This document shows, piece by piece, positions 52,081-61,169 of a stretch of DNA of 64,000 bases (positions are counted from its first letter, which is position 1; each line of letters opens with the position of its first letter). The translations under genes and the position numbers were made by a program. This DNA is from Streptomyces sp. NBC_01275 (GTDB lineage Bacteria > Actinomycetota > Actinomycetes > Streptomycetales > Streptomycetaceae), in NCBI RefSeq assembly GCF_026340655.1, contig NZ_JAPEOZ010000001.1, positions 7,750,001 through 7,814,000 of the forward strand, in the 5' to 3' direction. The notes beneath the pieces are model-generated. The model ran no database searches and was not told the DNA's origin. It saw nothing but the letters and a program-made list of their open reading frames with translations.

Positions 52081-52974
52081 ATGACCACCGCGCCCACCAC
52101 GACGAGGATGCGACCCTCCCGCAAGCGCACCATGCTCCTCCTGGCCGCACCATCGGTCGTTCTGCTGCTGTTGATCTGCACCTATCCCCTTGTCTACGCA
52201 GCGATCCAAGCCGTCCACAACGGCTCGCTGATCAACACGGGGCAGTACGTCGGACTCCAGAATTTCACTTTGACACTCCCCACCCCCGAGTTCCGCAACG
52301 CGGCTCTGTTCACCGTCGTGTTCTTGCTGGCCGGCGTGTTCGGCAGCTGGGCCATCGGCCTCGGCCTCGCCCTCCTGCTGCGCATGCCGGTGCCCGGAGC
52401 CAAGGTGTTCCGCGTCCTGCTGCTGCTCCCCTGGGTCATGCCGATCGTCGTGTCCGCCACTGCGTGGAACTGGCTGGTGGCCACGCGGGACAGTCCGCTG
52501 CCGACGATCGCGCGCGCCTTGGGTTTCGGCGACGTCCTGTTCCTCGCGGACCCCACCCTCGCCGTGATCACTGTGTGCGTCGTGAAAGTGTGGCTCAGCT
52601 TTCCGTTCATGATGCTGATGAGCTCCTCAGCGCTGGCCTCCGTCGACGACTCCGTCTATGAGGCAGCCCGCCTGGACGGCGCCGGGCCGTGGCAGCGTTT
52701 CCGGTTCATCACCCTGCCGATGACCGCCAAGAGCACATACATCTCCTGGGTCCTCATGGCGATCTTCTGCGTCAACGACTTTCCCACCATCTACCTCCTC
52801 ACCGGCGGTGGTCCCGTCGACGCCACGTCCTCCCTGATCGTCCTCGCCTACCGCAAGGTGTTCCAGGACTTCCAGACCGGCCCGGGCGTCGCCATCGCGT
52901 TCACCATGACCTTCGTCCTGGTCATCGTCTCCGCCTTGCTCTTCAGCCGGATCCGAAAGGCCGATGTCGCATGA
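52081..52974 (+). CDS. ABC sugar transporter permease (MalF type)
   Basis: A 297-residue inner-membrane permease with six hydrophobic segments. The EAA loop that contacts the ATPase is visible as YEAARLDGAGPWQRFRFITLPM. It would form the channel with the following permease and receive substrate from the lipoprotein encoded 25 bases upstream. Its stop overlaps the start of the next gene (ATGA). Confidence 0.92.
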   Translation: MTTAPTTTRMRPSRKRTMLLLAAPSVVLLLLICTYPLVYAAIQAVHNGSLINTGQYVGLQNFTLTLPTPEFRNAALFTVVFLLAGVFGSWAIGLGLALLLRMPVPGAKVFRVLLLLPWVMPIVVSATAWNWLVATRDSPLPTIARALGFGDVLFLADPTLAVITVCVVKVWLSFPFMMLMSSSALASVDDSVYEAARLDGAGPWQRFRFITLPMTAKSTYISWVLMAIFCVNDFPTIYLLTGGGPVDATSSLIVLAYRKVFQDFQTGPGVAIAFTMTFVLVIVSALLFSRIRKADVA

Positions 52975-53846
52975 GCCTCGCCCCTCAAGCCGCCGCACCC
53001 GCGACAGTGCAGCCGCCCACGACCGGGATCAGTGCCCGGGCCTCCCGTTCAAAGTGGTTGCGGTTCGCCGTCCTGCTCGTCATCACCCTCCTGGCGATGG
53101 CTCCGGTACTGACCACAGTTCTGCTGGCCTTCCGTCCCGCAGCGGGCAGCTCCGAGTCGTCCCTGTTCACCCTGGAGAATTTCGAGAGAGTCCTCCGTGG
53201 CACCGACGTGCTGCGCTGGCTCGCCAACAGCTTGCTGGTGGCATGCTCCACGGTTGTCGTCTCGGTAGTGGTCGCCGCACCGGCCGGCTATGTGCTCTCC
53301 AGAGGTCGGGGCAAGGTCGTCGGCGGCTTCTCCCTCCTGCTGTTCGTCCTCCAGTCCCTCCCTGTGATCACCTCAGTCATCCCGCTGTTCATCCTGTTCT
53401 CCCGGATGGGCCTGGTCGACAACCTTCTCGGGCTGACCATCATCTACGTCGGCAGCACCATCTCCGTGACCACCTGGATGATGGCTGCCTACTTCGACTC
53501 CATCCCGGCCAGCCTGGAGGAGGCCGCCTGGGTCGACGGCCTCTCCGTGTTCGGTTCCTTCTCCCGAATCGTGCTGCGCAACTCCTACCCCGGCATCCTG
53601 TCCGCGGCGGTGTTCGCCTTCCTACTGGCGTGGAACGACTACCTGGTCGCCCTGGTGTTCCTGCACTCCGACGCAGTCCTCAACCTGCCCGTCGGCCTGC
53701 AGAACTTCTTCCAGCAGAACGCCACCGACTGGGGCGGCGTCATGGCCGTCGCGGTCATCATGCTGCTCCCCCCGTGCATCGTCTTCGCCGCGCTGCACCG
53801 GTACTTCAGCGTGGGCGGCATCGGTGGCGCCCTCGCCGGCCGCTGA
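52971..53846 (+). CDS. ABC sugar transporter permease (MalG type)
   Basis: Second permease, 291 residues, six predicted membrane helices. The EAA loop is LEEAAWVDGLSVFGSFSRIVLRNSYPGI, and the final segment (ALHRYFSVGGIGGALAGR) is the usual MalG-type C-terminus. Start ATG 52971 overlaps the previous stop. The next gene starts 73 bases later behind GGGAGG. Confidence 0.92.
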   Translation: MSLAPQAAAPATVQPPTTGISARASRSKWLRFAVLLVITLLAMAPVLTTVLLAFRPAAGSSESSLFTLENFERVLRGTDVLRWLANSLLVACSTVVVSVVVAAPAGYVLSRGRGKVVGGFSLLLFVLQSLPVITSVIPLFILFSRMGLVDNLLGLTIIYVGSTISVTTWMMAAYFDSIPASLEEAAWVDGLSVFGSFSRIVLRNSYPGILSAAVFAFLLAWNDYLVALVFLHSDAVLNLPVGLQNFFQQNATDWGGVMAVAVIMLLPPCIVFAALHRYFSVGGIGGALAGR

Positions 53847-53919
53847 ACCCATCACCGCGCAGCGTCAGTTCCCCCATGGGGCGCAAGAAATCGCACAAGT
53901 TGAAGGGAGGGCGTCCGTC

Positions 53920-55080
53920 ATGGCTCCGCCCACCAACCCGTCCGCAACACAGGCCAGTCGCCCGCTCCACGCCGCGGTCATCGGCGCGGGGATGATCGCC
54001 GAGGTCCACCGCCGGGCGATCCGCGCCGCGGGCGGCGACGTCGTCGGCGTGCTCGCTTCCTCACCCGCACGCAGCCAGGAGGTCGCCCGACGGTGGGGCA
54101 CCACCCCGTACGACGATCTGCCGTCACTGCTCGCCGACGGCAGTGTCGACGTCGTGCACGTCTGCACTCCCAACCACACCCACGCCGACTACACCCTTCA
54201 GGCTCTGACGGCCGGCAAGCACGTCGTCTGTGAGAAACCGCTCGGCGTCTCCGTCGAGGAGGCGGAACGGCTGGCAGCGGCGGCGGAGCGGAGCGGACTG
54301 ACCGCCACCGTGCCGTTCGTCTACCGCTACCACCCGCTCGTACGGGAGATCCGCCGTCGACGCCTGGACGGTGAATTCGGCCGGTGGCATCTGCTGCACG
54401 GCAGCTACCTGCAGGACTGGATGCTCTCGCCCGAGGCGTCCGGGTGGCGTGTGGACCCGGCGCGCGGCGGCGCTTCCCGGGCCTTCGCCGACATCGGATC
54501 GCACTGGTGCGACCTGGTCCAATGGGTTTCCGGCGAGACCTTCACCGAGCTGACCGCCGCTTCTTCGGTGGCGGTGGGCGAGCGGCCCGCAGCGGACACC
54601 GCATCCTTCTCGGCCCATTCCGCGGACGGCCCGCGCACCCGCGTCGAAACCGAGGACTGCGCCACCCTCCTGCTGCGGACCCGGCGCGGCCTGCTCGCCT
54701 CGCTGACCGTCTCGCAGGTCTCCGCAGGGCGCAAGAACCGCCTGTGGTTCGAGCTCGACGGATCCCGCGGCAGCGCGGTCTTCGACCAGGAGAACCCGGA
54801 GACCATCTGGCTCGGCGCCGAACACGAAAGCCGCGTCGTGCACCGTGACCCGCATCACGGCAGCGCCGAGCAACGCCGGCTGTCCGTCCTGCCGGCTGGC
54901 CACCCCCAGGGATACGCCGACTGCTTCGCCGCGTTCGTCTCCGACACCTACGCGGCCATCGGGGGCGCCGCCCCGGAAGGGCTGCCGACCTTCGCCGACG
55001 GGCTGCGCGCCGCGCGCCTCGTCGACGCCTTCCTCTCCTCCTCCCGTACCGGTGACTGGACCAAGGTGAAGTACGCATGA
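53920..55080 (+). CDS. Second Gfo/Idh/MocA-family oxidoreductase of the operon
   Basis: A 386-residue NAD(P)-dependent dehydrogenase. Motifs are AVIGAGMIAEVHRRAI, CTPNHTHADYTLQAL, CEKPLGVS and the catalytic GASRAFADIGSHWCDLVQW, in which Asp and His are both present. It is closer to canonical sugar dehydrogenases than the first family member. Its length and the C-terminal GLPTFADGLRAARLVDAFLSS are typical. The stop overlaps the start of the first TIM-barrel isomerase. Two such oxidoreductases in one operon could oxidise and then re-reduce a sugar at one carbon, as in known 3-keto-glycoside pathways. Confidence 0.88.
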   Translation: MAPPTNPSATQASRPLHAAVIGAGMIAEVHRRAIRAAGGDVVGVLASSPARSQEVARRWGTTPYDDLPSLLADGSVDVVHVCTPNHTHADYTLQALTAGKHVVCEKPLGVSVEEAERLAAAAERSGLTATVPFVYRYHPLVREIRRRRLDGEFGRWHLLHGSYLQDWMLSPEASGWRVDPARGGASRAFADIGSHWCDLVQWVSGETFTELTAASSVAVGERPAADTASFSAHSADGPRTRVETEDCATLLLRTRRGLLASLTVSQVSAGRKNRLWFELDGSRGSAVFDQENPETIWLGAEHESRVVHRDPHHGSAEQRRLSVLPAGHPQGYADCFAAFVSDTYAAIGGAAPEGLPTFADGLRAARLVDAFLSSSRTGDWTKVKYA

Positions 55081-55997
55081 AACTGGGATTCCTGACAGCC
55101 TGCCTCCCGCAGTGGGACCTGCCCACGATCGCCTCCTGGGCGGCGGGTCACGACTATCAGGCTCTGGAGGTCGCGGTCTGGCCCGGCTCCGGCGGCCGCG
55201 ACTTCGAGGCCGCTCACCTCCCCGTCGCCACCTTCGGCGAGCGCGAGGCCGACGCGACCCGTGGCCTGTTCGAACAGCACGCTCTGGAGCTGTCCGCCCT
55301 CGCCTACTACGAGAACAACCTCCACCCCGACCCTGGCCGCCGCGAAGAGATCCGCACCCATCTCAAGCACGCCATCGACACCGCCCATCTCCTCGGCGTC
55401 CCGTACGTCGGCACGTTCGTCGGCCGCGACTGGACACGTCCCATCGCCGAGAACCTCGCCGAGGCAGAGCGCGTCTTCCCCGAACTCGTCGAGTACGCGG
55501 GCGAGCGCGACGTGCGGATCATCATCGAGAACTGCGTGATGGAGGGCTGGCATCCCGACGGATCCCCGGGCAACCTCGCCTACTCGCCCGAGCTGTGGGA
55601 GTGGATGTTCGACCTCGGTCTCTACCTCAACTGGGACCCCTCGCACCTGACATGGATCGGCATCGACCCGGTCGAGACGATCGCCCCGTACATCGATCGC
55701 ATCGTGCACGCCCAGGCGAAGGACGTCCAACTGCGTCCCGCCGACCGGCAGCGCTACGGCCACTTCGGACCCGCCGTCGACCGCTCCGCGAACCCCTGGG
55801 ACATGGGCTGGTGGCGCTACCGCGTCCCCGGTCTCGGCCAGGTCGACTGGTCCGGCATCATCGACCGCCTCTACGAGCACGGCTACACCGGCACGCTCTC
55901 CGTCGAACACGAGGACCCCGTGTGGGGTGGGTCGCCCGAGAAGGTCACCCAGGGCCTGGAGATCGCCCACCGCACCCTGCGTCCCCTGATCTTCTGA
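55077..55997 (+). CDS. Sugar-phosphate isomerase/epimerase-like TIM barrel (first)
   Basis: A 306-residue xylose-isomerase-like (AP endonuclease 2 family) TIM barrel, expected to bind a divalent metal and act on a sugar or keto-sugar. Metal-ligand candidates are Glu in IIIENCVMEGWHP, Asp-His in LNWDPSHLTWIGID, His in IVHAQAKDV and Glu in SVEHEDP. Start ATG 55077 overlaps the previous stop codon. Enzymes of this fold epimerise keto-sugars, cleave 3-keto-glycosides or isomerise hydroxypyruvate. The oxidoreductase context favours the keto-sugar options. Confidence 0.85.
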   Translation: MKLGFLTACLPQWDLPTIASWAAGHDYQALEVAVWPGSGGRDFEAAHLPVATFGEREADATRGLFEQHALELSALAYYENNLHPDPGRREEIRTHLKHAIDTAHLLGVPYVGTFVGRDWTRPIAENLAEAERVFPELVEYAGERDVRIIIENCVMEGWHPDGSPGNLAYSPELWEWMFDLGLYLNWDPSHLTWIGIDPVETIAPYIDRIVHAQAKDVQLRPADRQRYGHFGPAVDRSANPWDMGWWRYRVPGLGQVDWSGIIDRLYEHGYTGTLSVEHEDPVWGGSPEKVTQGLEIAHRTLRPLIF

Positions 55998-56116
55998 AAC
56001 GGGCCTCAGCTGACACACCACTCACTCCCGCAGCACTGGCACACGATCCAGCGCGGGTTCCGCGCCCCGGATATCCCTGCCCGCCGTCCAGTCCCTTTCG
56101 GTCCGTGGAGGACTCC

Positions 56117-56917
56117 ATGAGCAGCAAGGCCCGCCTGTCCGTCCAGCTCTACAGCGTCCGCGAAGCGCTCTTCTCCGACCTCGCCGGTACGCTCGCACGC
56201 ATCGCAGATCTCGGGTACCGCCACGTCGAGCCGTTCGGCTTCGGACACTGGAAGGCCACCCCGGCTGAGCGCGTCGAGCGGGCCCGCGAGCTGCGCTCCG
56301 CCCTGGACTCGGCCGGGCTCACGGTCTCGTCGGTACATGCTGCTCTCTCTGACGGCGGCCTCGCACCACTCGTGGAAGAGTGCCGCATCCTCGGCACGGA
56401 CACGGTCTTCGTCCCGGTTCCAGAGCTCGTCGAGGGCTTCGAACGCAACGTGTTCGGCGACGCCGACCAATTGCCCGCCTTCGCGGCGCGGCTGACCGCA
56501 GCCTCCGAAGAACTGGCCGGTCACGGCATCAACCTCGGCTATCACAACCATGAATTCGAGTGGGCCAAGCTCCCCAACGGCCGTGCTGGTTACGACGTCT
56601 TCTGGGAACTGGCGGGCGAGCGGCTCCTCGCCGAGCTCGATGTCTACTGGGCCACCGCCGCCGGCCAGGACCCCGTAGCGGTACTGACGCAGCTCGGCCG
56701 ACGCGCCGTCGCCGTGCACCTCAAGGACGGGCCAGTGGGCCACGGGGAGCAGCAGACCCCCATCGGCACCGGCGACGTCCAAATTCCTGCGCTACTTGCT
56801 GCCGGCGAGCATCTGGCCTGGCACATCGCCGAAATCGACACCACGGAACTCGACGTCTTCGACCTCCTGGGGGCCAACCGCACCGCCATTCTGGACCTGA
56901 GTCGCACGGTCGGCTGA
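56117..56917 (+). CDS. Sugar-phosphate isomerase/epimerase-like TIM barrel (second)
   Basis: A 266-residue member of the same superfamily. It begins LSVQLYSVREALFSDLAGTLARIADLGYRHVE, standard for this group, with metal-ligand candidates Glu in YHNHEFEW, Asp in LAELDVYW, His in AVHLKDG and Glu in HIAEIDT. The start ATG 56117 follows GTGGAGG. It lies 120 bases after the first isomerase and closes the operon. The two barrels are distant paralogues, so they probably catalyse different steps. Downstream the sequence turns into relics. Confidence 0.87.
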   Translation: MSSKARLSVQLYSVREALFSDLAGTLARIADLGYRHVEPFGFGHWKATPAERVERARELRSALDSAGLTVSSVHAALSDGGLAPLVEECRILGTDTVFVPVPELVEGFERNVFGDADQLPAFAARLTAASEELAGHGINLGYHNHEFEWAKLPNGRAGYDVFWELAGERLLAELDVYWATAAGQDPVAVLTQLGRRAVAVHLKDGPVGHGEQQTPIGTGDVQIPALLAAGEHLAWHIAEIDTTELDVFDLLGANRTAILDLSRTVG

Positions 56918-56944
56918 CCATCAGCAGGTCTCTTGCATGCAGGG

Positions 56945-57435
56945 ATGCCACGACCTGGCCGCCGTCGCGGGCGACGTCGACGCCGACTTCCCCATCTCGA
57001 CCGACGCCCACGTCAGCCACTCGCGCACGACGTCGGCCTCGGTGGTCGACGGGCACAGCGCCCACGGCGCCGACAGCCGACGGGCGGCGAACACGGACTC
57101 CAGCGCGACCCGGCGTCGCCGATACGCCCACTCGGTCGTGTCGTCCCGGACAGCCGCAGCAGATCGAACGCGACGAAGTGGACCGACCACTCCTCCGCCG
57201 CCCGAGCCGCCCCGGCACCACGCCGGACAAGCCGGTTCTGTAACCGCTCGAACGCGAGGCGGCCCGCGGCGTCCCATACGACCAGCTCGCCGTCCAGGCG
57301 GTCGCGTCCGGCTACTGCACGGCCCCTCCCACAACCTCCGGAAACGACGGCCCATGTCGGTGCCGCGCCTCGAGCGCAGCACCACCTGGCCCGCGTCGAC
57401 GGAGACGAGAGCCCGAAATCCGTCCCACTTCGGTT
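56945..57435 (-). pseudogene. ATP-dependent DNA ligase remnant
   Basis: Read on the minus strand through several frames, this region gives PKWDGFRALVSVDAG (adenylation lysine motif KWDG at 57419-57433), VVLRSRRGTDMG, LDGELVVWDAAGRLAFERLQNRLVRRGAGAARAAEEWSVHFVAFDLLRLSG, and WAYRRRRVALESVFAARRLSAPWALCPSTTEADVVREWLTW. These are consecutive blocks of actinobacterial ATP-dependent ligases (LigC/LigD-like). At least two frameshifts and an in-frame stop just upstream of the lysine motif show that it is dead. Both ends are missing. Confidence 0.75.
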
Positions 57436-57513
57436 ATGCGCTGTTGAGCTGTCGCCTGTCCGGGCTCGCCGCCCCGGAATTGAGGTGCGTTTCGTTGGTC
57501 GGATCCGTCCTCC

Positions 57514-58206
57514 TCAGGAACTGCTGCCTGCCTGTTCCAGGGCCGTGTGGATCTCCTTGGCGGCGGCTGGCTTTCCCGGGTCCTGAGGCCAGGGCAGTCG
57601 GGGGTCGGACAGGTAGGGGAGGACGTAGGCGGGGCTGCCCTCCTGGATGCGCCAGCTCTCCGACATGGTGCCGGCGTCGGCGGTGTCGTAGCCGAGGCGG
57701 TCGAGCAGAGCGGTGACGGACTGCTTGGCCACGTCGTCGTCGCTGGCGAGGGGGAGCGCGCTGCGGTCCGCGGAGCCGGCGGGACGGGCCAGGGAGACGA
57801 GGTGCTCGAAGTAGATGGTGTTGAACGTCTTGACCGTCCGCGCGCCCGGCACGTACCGCTGGAACAGAGCTCCCGCGGTGAGGCTGCCCGTCTCCAGTTC
57901 GGCGATGACGCCGTCCCGCAGGCGGTAATAGTTGTTCGCGTCGATGACGATCTTCCCCGCCAGGGCGTCCATGGGCAGGTGGGGCACGGCGCTGAAGGGA
58001 ACGGCGACGAGTGTCCAGTCGCCTGCCGCGGCGGCCTTTGCCGGAGTGGCCGCACGCGCCCGGGGGCCGAGGCGGTCGGTGAGGCCTCGCAGGGTCTGGG
58101 GACCGCGCGAGTTGCTGAGCACCACGTCGATCCCCGCGTTGACGGCCAGGCGCGCGACCGCGCCGCCTATGTTGCCGCTTCCGGTGATGCCGAGCGTGTG
58201 GTTCAT
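57514..58206 (-). CDS. NADPH-dependent F420 reductase-like oxidoreductase
   Basis: A 230-residue Rossmann-fold protein of the NADP-oxidoreductase/F420-dependent family. The cofactor loop is GITGSGNIGGAVARLAVNAG, followed by VVLSNSRGP, which favours NADP, and the VAVPFSAVPHLPMDALAGKIVIDANNYY segment typical of the family. Later AGARTVKTFNTIYFEHL is also characteristic. It may reduce F420 or a different substrate; the smaller members are often annotated only as NAD(P)-binding proteins. It lies between the ligase relic and the truncated SRPBCC gene on the same strand. Confidence 0.85.
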   Translation of the reverse strand: MNHTLGITGSGNIGGAVARLAVNAGIDVVLSNSRGPQTLRGLTDRLGPRARAATPAKAAAAGDWTLVAVPFSAVPHLPMDALAGKIVIDANNYYRLRDGVIAELETGSLTAGALFQRYVPGARTVKTFNTIYFEHLVSLARPAGSADRSALPLASDDDVAKQSVTALLDRLGYDTADAGTMSESWRIQEGSPAYVLPYLSDPRLPWPQDPGKPAAAKEIHTALEQAGSSS

Positions 58207-58328
58207 TGCTGTTCCTTCGGGGGCTGCGTTCTCGAGTACACCCGCGCCCGCAGACCGTGTGGTCTGCGGGCGCGGAAGTGTTCCGGTGCGCGGACGGACG
58301 TCCGGTGTGTGGGCTGCGAGGGGAGTGG

Positions 58329-58731
58329 TCAGTGGCCGGATTCGAGTCGCTCTTTCAGGGCCCTGCCGTAGCTCGCGGAGTTCTTCTCCATTTGGGCCCG
58401 GTTGGGCTCCACGGTTTCCACGGCGGCCGGGCCGGTGAAAGTCTCGGATTCCGTGTAGCGCGTTCCGCCGTCATGGGGGTCGAGGAGGAAGGAATGGTCC
58501 CCCGTGACGACGCCGGGGATGCCGCCCTCCCGTGCGAGGCGTCGCGGTGCCTCGTAGTGCAGGACCGTGAAGTCGTACTCCCCGTCGATCTCGGATCCGG
58601 TCGACAGACGGGCCCGCAGCACGGTTCCGGGCCGGACTTCGGTGGGCACATCGACGAAGCTCAGGTCGGGGTGCCACTGTGTGTATCCGGCGAAGTCGGT
58701 CAGGACCTTCCACACCTCTTCGGGGGAACCT
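58329..58731 (-). pseudogene. SRPBCC-family protein lacking its N-terminus
   Basis: The frame PEEVWKVLTDFAGYTQWHPDLSF ... GDHSFLLDPHDGGTRYTESETFTGPAAV ... SYGRALKERLESGH is a START-like SRPBCC lipid-binding domain. The expected first 10-12 residues are missing: an in-frame TGA lies just upstream of the conserved SPEEVW motif and the preceding DNA is unrelated. The GTG at 58713-58715 could still start a shortened protein. The gene was probably cut by the rearrangement that brought in the IS5 fragment. It lies downstream of that fragment and 122 bases upstream of the F420-reductase-like gene. Confidence 0.65.
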
Positions 58732-58914
58732 CACGCCCGCCGACAGCAGCGCCGCACGCGGCTTCCCCGGCCCGGAAGAGGCCGCGATGGCCTCGTGCGT
58801 GCGCCACCGCGTCCTCAGCGCGCTCCCGCTCTGGGACGGCTGCTTCCTCTGCAATCGGCCGCAGTACTAGCCCGACTCGATTCCACATAAGGCGGAATCT
58901 ACCGGCGGACTTTC

Positions 58915-59240
58915 CGCCGTTTCGGCGGGTGCATGCCTTCGCCCGCCGCTGGCAGGTCAGCGGGCTGCTGACCGAACTGCACGACCGGCTGCGCGATGCG
59001 GTCCGGGTCAAGGAGGGCCGCAAGATCGATCCGACGGCGGCGATCGTGGACTCGCAGTCGCTGCGGGCGGCGGCAAGCGTGCCGTGCACCACGTCGGGCT
59101 GGGACGCTGGGAAGAAGGTGGGCGGCCGTAAGCGGCACCTGGCTGTGGACGCGCTGGGGTTGCTGCTGCTGGTGGTGCTGGTGACGGCGGCGAGCGTGCA
59201 GGACCGCGATGCGGACGTGCCGCTGCTGTCCCGGCTTCTT
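58915..59240 (+). pseudogene. IS5-family transposase fragment
   Basis: The plus strand encodes HAFARRWQVSGLLTELHDRLRDAVRVKEGRK, IDPTAAIVDSQSLRAAAS, GWDAGKKVGGRKRHLAVDALGLLLLVVLVTAASVQDRDADVPLL. These are the middle blocks of an IS5-type DDE transposase, including the first catalytic Asp (VDSQS). The N-terminal domain and everything after the second Asp are missing. No terminal repeats are visible, so this is a residue of an old insertion. Confidence 0.8.
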
Positions 59241-59510
59241 GAGCGCCTTGTGCAGCTCGCTCTCGCCCGCTGTCTCGGACACCTCGCCCCTGGTCACATG
59301 CCGGGCGTGGTAGCGGCCGTTCTTCTCGACGATGGTCATGAACCCGCGGCAGACGGTCCCGTATTCATGGGCCCCGAGGCAGTAGAGAAGGTCGGGCTTG
59401 TAATTGCGGTGAATCTCCAGCAGGAGCCACGGGCGGTCGGGGTTACCCAGGTCTGGTGCACTCAGGTTGATAGTGATCCCGTGACCGCGTTGCAGCACGT
59501 TGTGGGGCAT
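59240..59510 (-). pseudogene. N-terminal fragment of an unidentified gene, cut by the IS5 fragment
   Basis: From ATG 59508-59510 the minus strand reads MPHNVLQRGHGITINLSAPDLG ... RPWLLLEIHRNYKPDLLYCLGAHEYGTVCRGFMTIVEKNGRYHARHVTRGEVSETAGESELHKALKK. It then runs into the antisense of the transposase fragment. The HARH...SETAGESELHKALK portion recalls the start of CoiA-like or related nuclease families, but the match is weak. The following frame is chimeric, so only the first 90 residues are original. Confidence 0.5.
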
Positions 59511-59760
59511 ATTTTGAGAGTAAGTACTGTCTCTGACAACAGGGTTGGTTGCCGCAGTCGGGCTGGCCGGTGGCGGTGCCTCCGCCGACGAGCAACTCCG
59601 CCCCCTGAACGCACAGTTTGTCTCCGTGCGCCTGTTGCGCTCGGCCGGGATCAGTTTCGGGGTGTTGCGTGAAGGGGATTGAGCATGTCCTGCGGTTCCT
59701 GAGCGGTGGTGAGACGGGGGCGGGAGGATGGGCGGGTGCTGTCCCGGGCCCATGGCCTGA
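59511..59760. other. Spacer, no gene seen
   Basis: About 250 bases between the fragment above and the second IS110 element. It starts AT-rich (ATTTTGAGAGTAAGTACTGT), which could be the promoter of the truncated minus-strand gene, and contains no supported reading frame. Confidence 0.4.
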
Positions 59761-61078
59761 CTCATTATATTTCTGACTGAAGTGTCCTGGTGTCACAGTG
59801 TCGGCCGGTGGTCGGGGATGGTGCGTTGTCGGTGCCGGGCCGGCGGGGTGTGTCCCGATAGGGGCCTGTCGATAGTTGTGGCGTCCTCACGATTCTGACC
59901 GTCTGACGCGGCCCGGTACCGGCAACGCGACGTGGTATCGGACGGGAGGAGAGGAACGGGCATGTCTGGTGCGACCGTGCCCAGTACGTCGCCTGCTCCC
60001 AAGACCGGCCGTCGTCGCCCGGCAGGGGAGGTGGTTCTGGGAGTGGATACGCACCGGGATGCCCACGTAGCCTCGGTGCTCTCAGTGACAGGGGCAGTCC
60101 TTGCCACCGACGAGTTCCCGGCCACCGCGGCTGCATACCGTGATCTGCTGAAGTGGGCCAGGAAGTCGGGAGCCGTGAGGCGGGCCGGGGTGGAGGGGAC
60201 CGGCTCCTATGGAGCGTCCCTGTCCCGCTATCTGCTGGCCCAGGGTGTGGACGTGTTCGACGTGAACTGGATGGACCAGGCGGATCGCCGGCGGCGTGGC
60301 AAGTCGGATCCGCTCGATGCCCAGAATGCGGCGCGAGCCGTGTTTAGCGGGCGGGCCTCCGCTCGGGCCAAAACGGGCGACGGGCCGGTACAGATCGCGC
60401 GAATGTACAAACTCACGAAGGCGTCGGCCGTCAAAGCCCGCACCCAGGCCATCAACCAGCTCAAGGCCGTACTCGTCACTGCGGACCCCGTCTTGCGGGA
60501 GGAACTGGCCGGACTGGGCAATGCCGAACTCTTCCGTACCTGCGCGCAGTTCACCGATGCGCGTAGTCGCGAGGAGGCCGGCGCGGAGTCAGTGGTGGAG
60601 GCCACCCGGATCACGCTGGGCCTTCTGGCCCACCGGATCGGCCAGCTCTCCGAGGAGGTCCGCGACGTGGAGGCTCGTCTGACCCGGCTTGTGGAACGGC
60701 ATGCCCCGCAGCTGCTCGACGTGGTGGGGATCGGCCCGGACACAGCGGTCACGTTGCTAATCACGGTGGGGGACAACCCGGAACGGCTGGACAGCGAGGC
60801 GTCGTTCGCCGCGCTGTGCGGTGTCAGCCCTGTCGAGCGTTCCTCGGGACGCAGGCAATTTCCGTCGCCTCAATCGCGGCGGCGACCGGCAGGCCAACGC
60901 CGCGCTTCACCGCATCGTGTTCACCCGCCTGCGGGTCGACCCGCGCACTCAGGACTACTACGAGCGGCGGATCAAGGAGGGAAAGACGCGGCGCGAAATC
61001 GTCCGCTGCCTCAAACGCTACGCGGCCCGGGAGGTCTTCCACCTGGTAAAACAGCTACAGTCAGCCCCCCGCTCATAG
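59761..61078 (+). mobile_element. Second IS110-family insertion sequence (frameshifted)
   Basis: An IS110-type unit with about 200 non-coding bases upstream of its transposase. CTCAT occurs at 59761-59765 and 61072-61076 and could mark the ends, the right copy lying next to the stop codon. The upstream non-coding part is where IS110-group elements encode their bridge RNA. Boundaries are tentative because this family lacks terminal inverted repeats. Confidence 0.5.
59962..61078 (+). pseudogene. IS110-family transposase, single frameshift
   Basis: The RuvC-like domain begins VVLGVDTHRDAHVASVLS and includes GVEGTGSYGASLSRYL and NWMDQADRRRRGKSDPLDAQNAARAV. The Tnp_20 half has LLDVVGIGPDTAVTLLITVGDNPERLDSEASFAALCGVSPVERSSGRRQ. 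There one extra T in the TTT at 60859-60861 shifts the frame. The other frame continues FRRLNRGGDRQANAALHRIVFTRLRVDPRTQDYYERRIKEGKTRREIV to the stop at 61078. Deleting one T would restore a full-length transposase of about 371 residues. ATG 59962 follows GGGAGGAGAGGAA. It lacks the helix-turn-helix tail seen in the first copy. Confidence 0.88.
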
Positions 61079-61131
61079 GGGCTGTGATACGGCGAGGCCC
61101 CGCCTGGGGGCTTTGCGTGGAGCCGTGAGAC

Positions 61132-61169
61132 GACGAGGCCGCACCGGAGAGCTCCGGCGCGGCTTCGTC
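61132..61169. terminator. Strong hairpin, probable terminator
   Basis: Arms 61132-61148 and 61153-61169 pair over 17 positions with one G-T wobble and one mismatch, around a GAGC loop. It follows the IS110 transposase and faces the arabinanase gene. The rest of 61079-61417 holds no supported gene. Confidence 0.6.
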
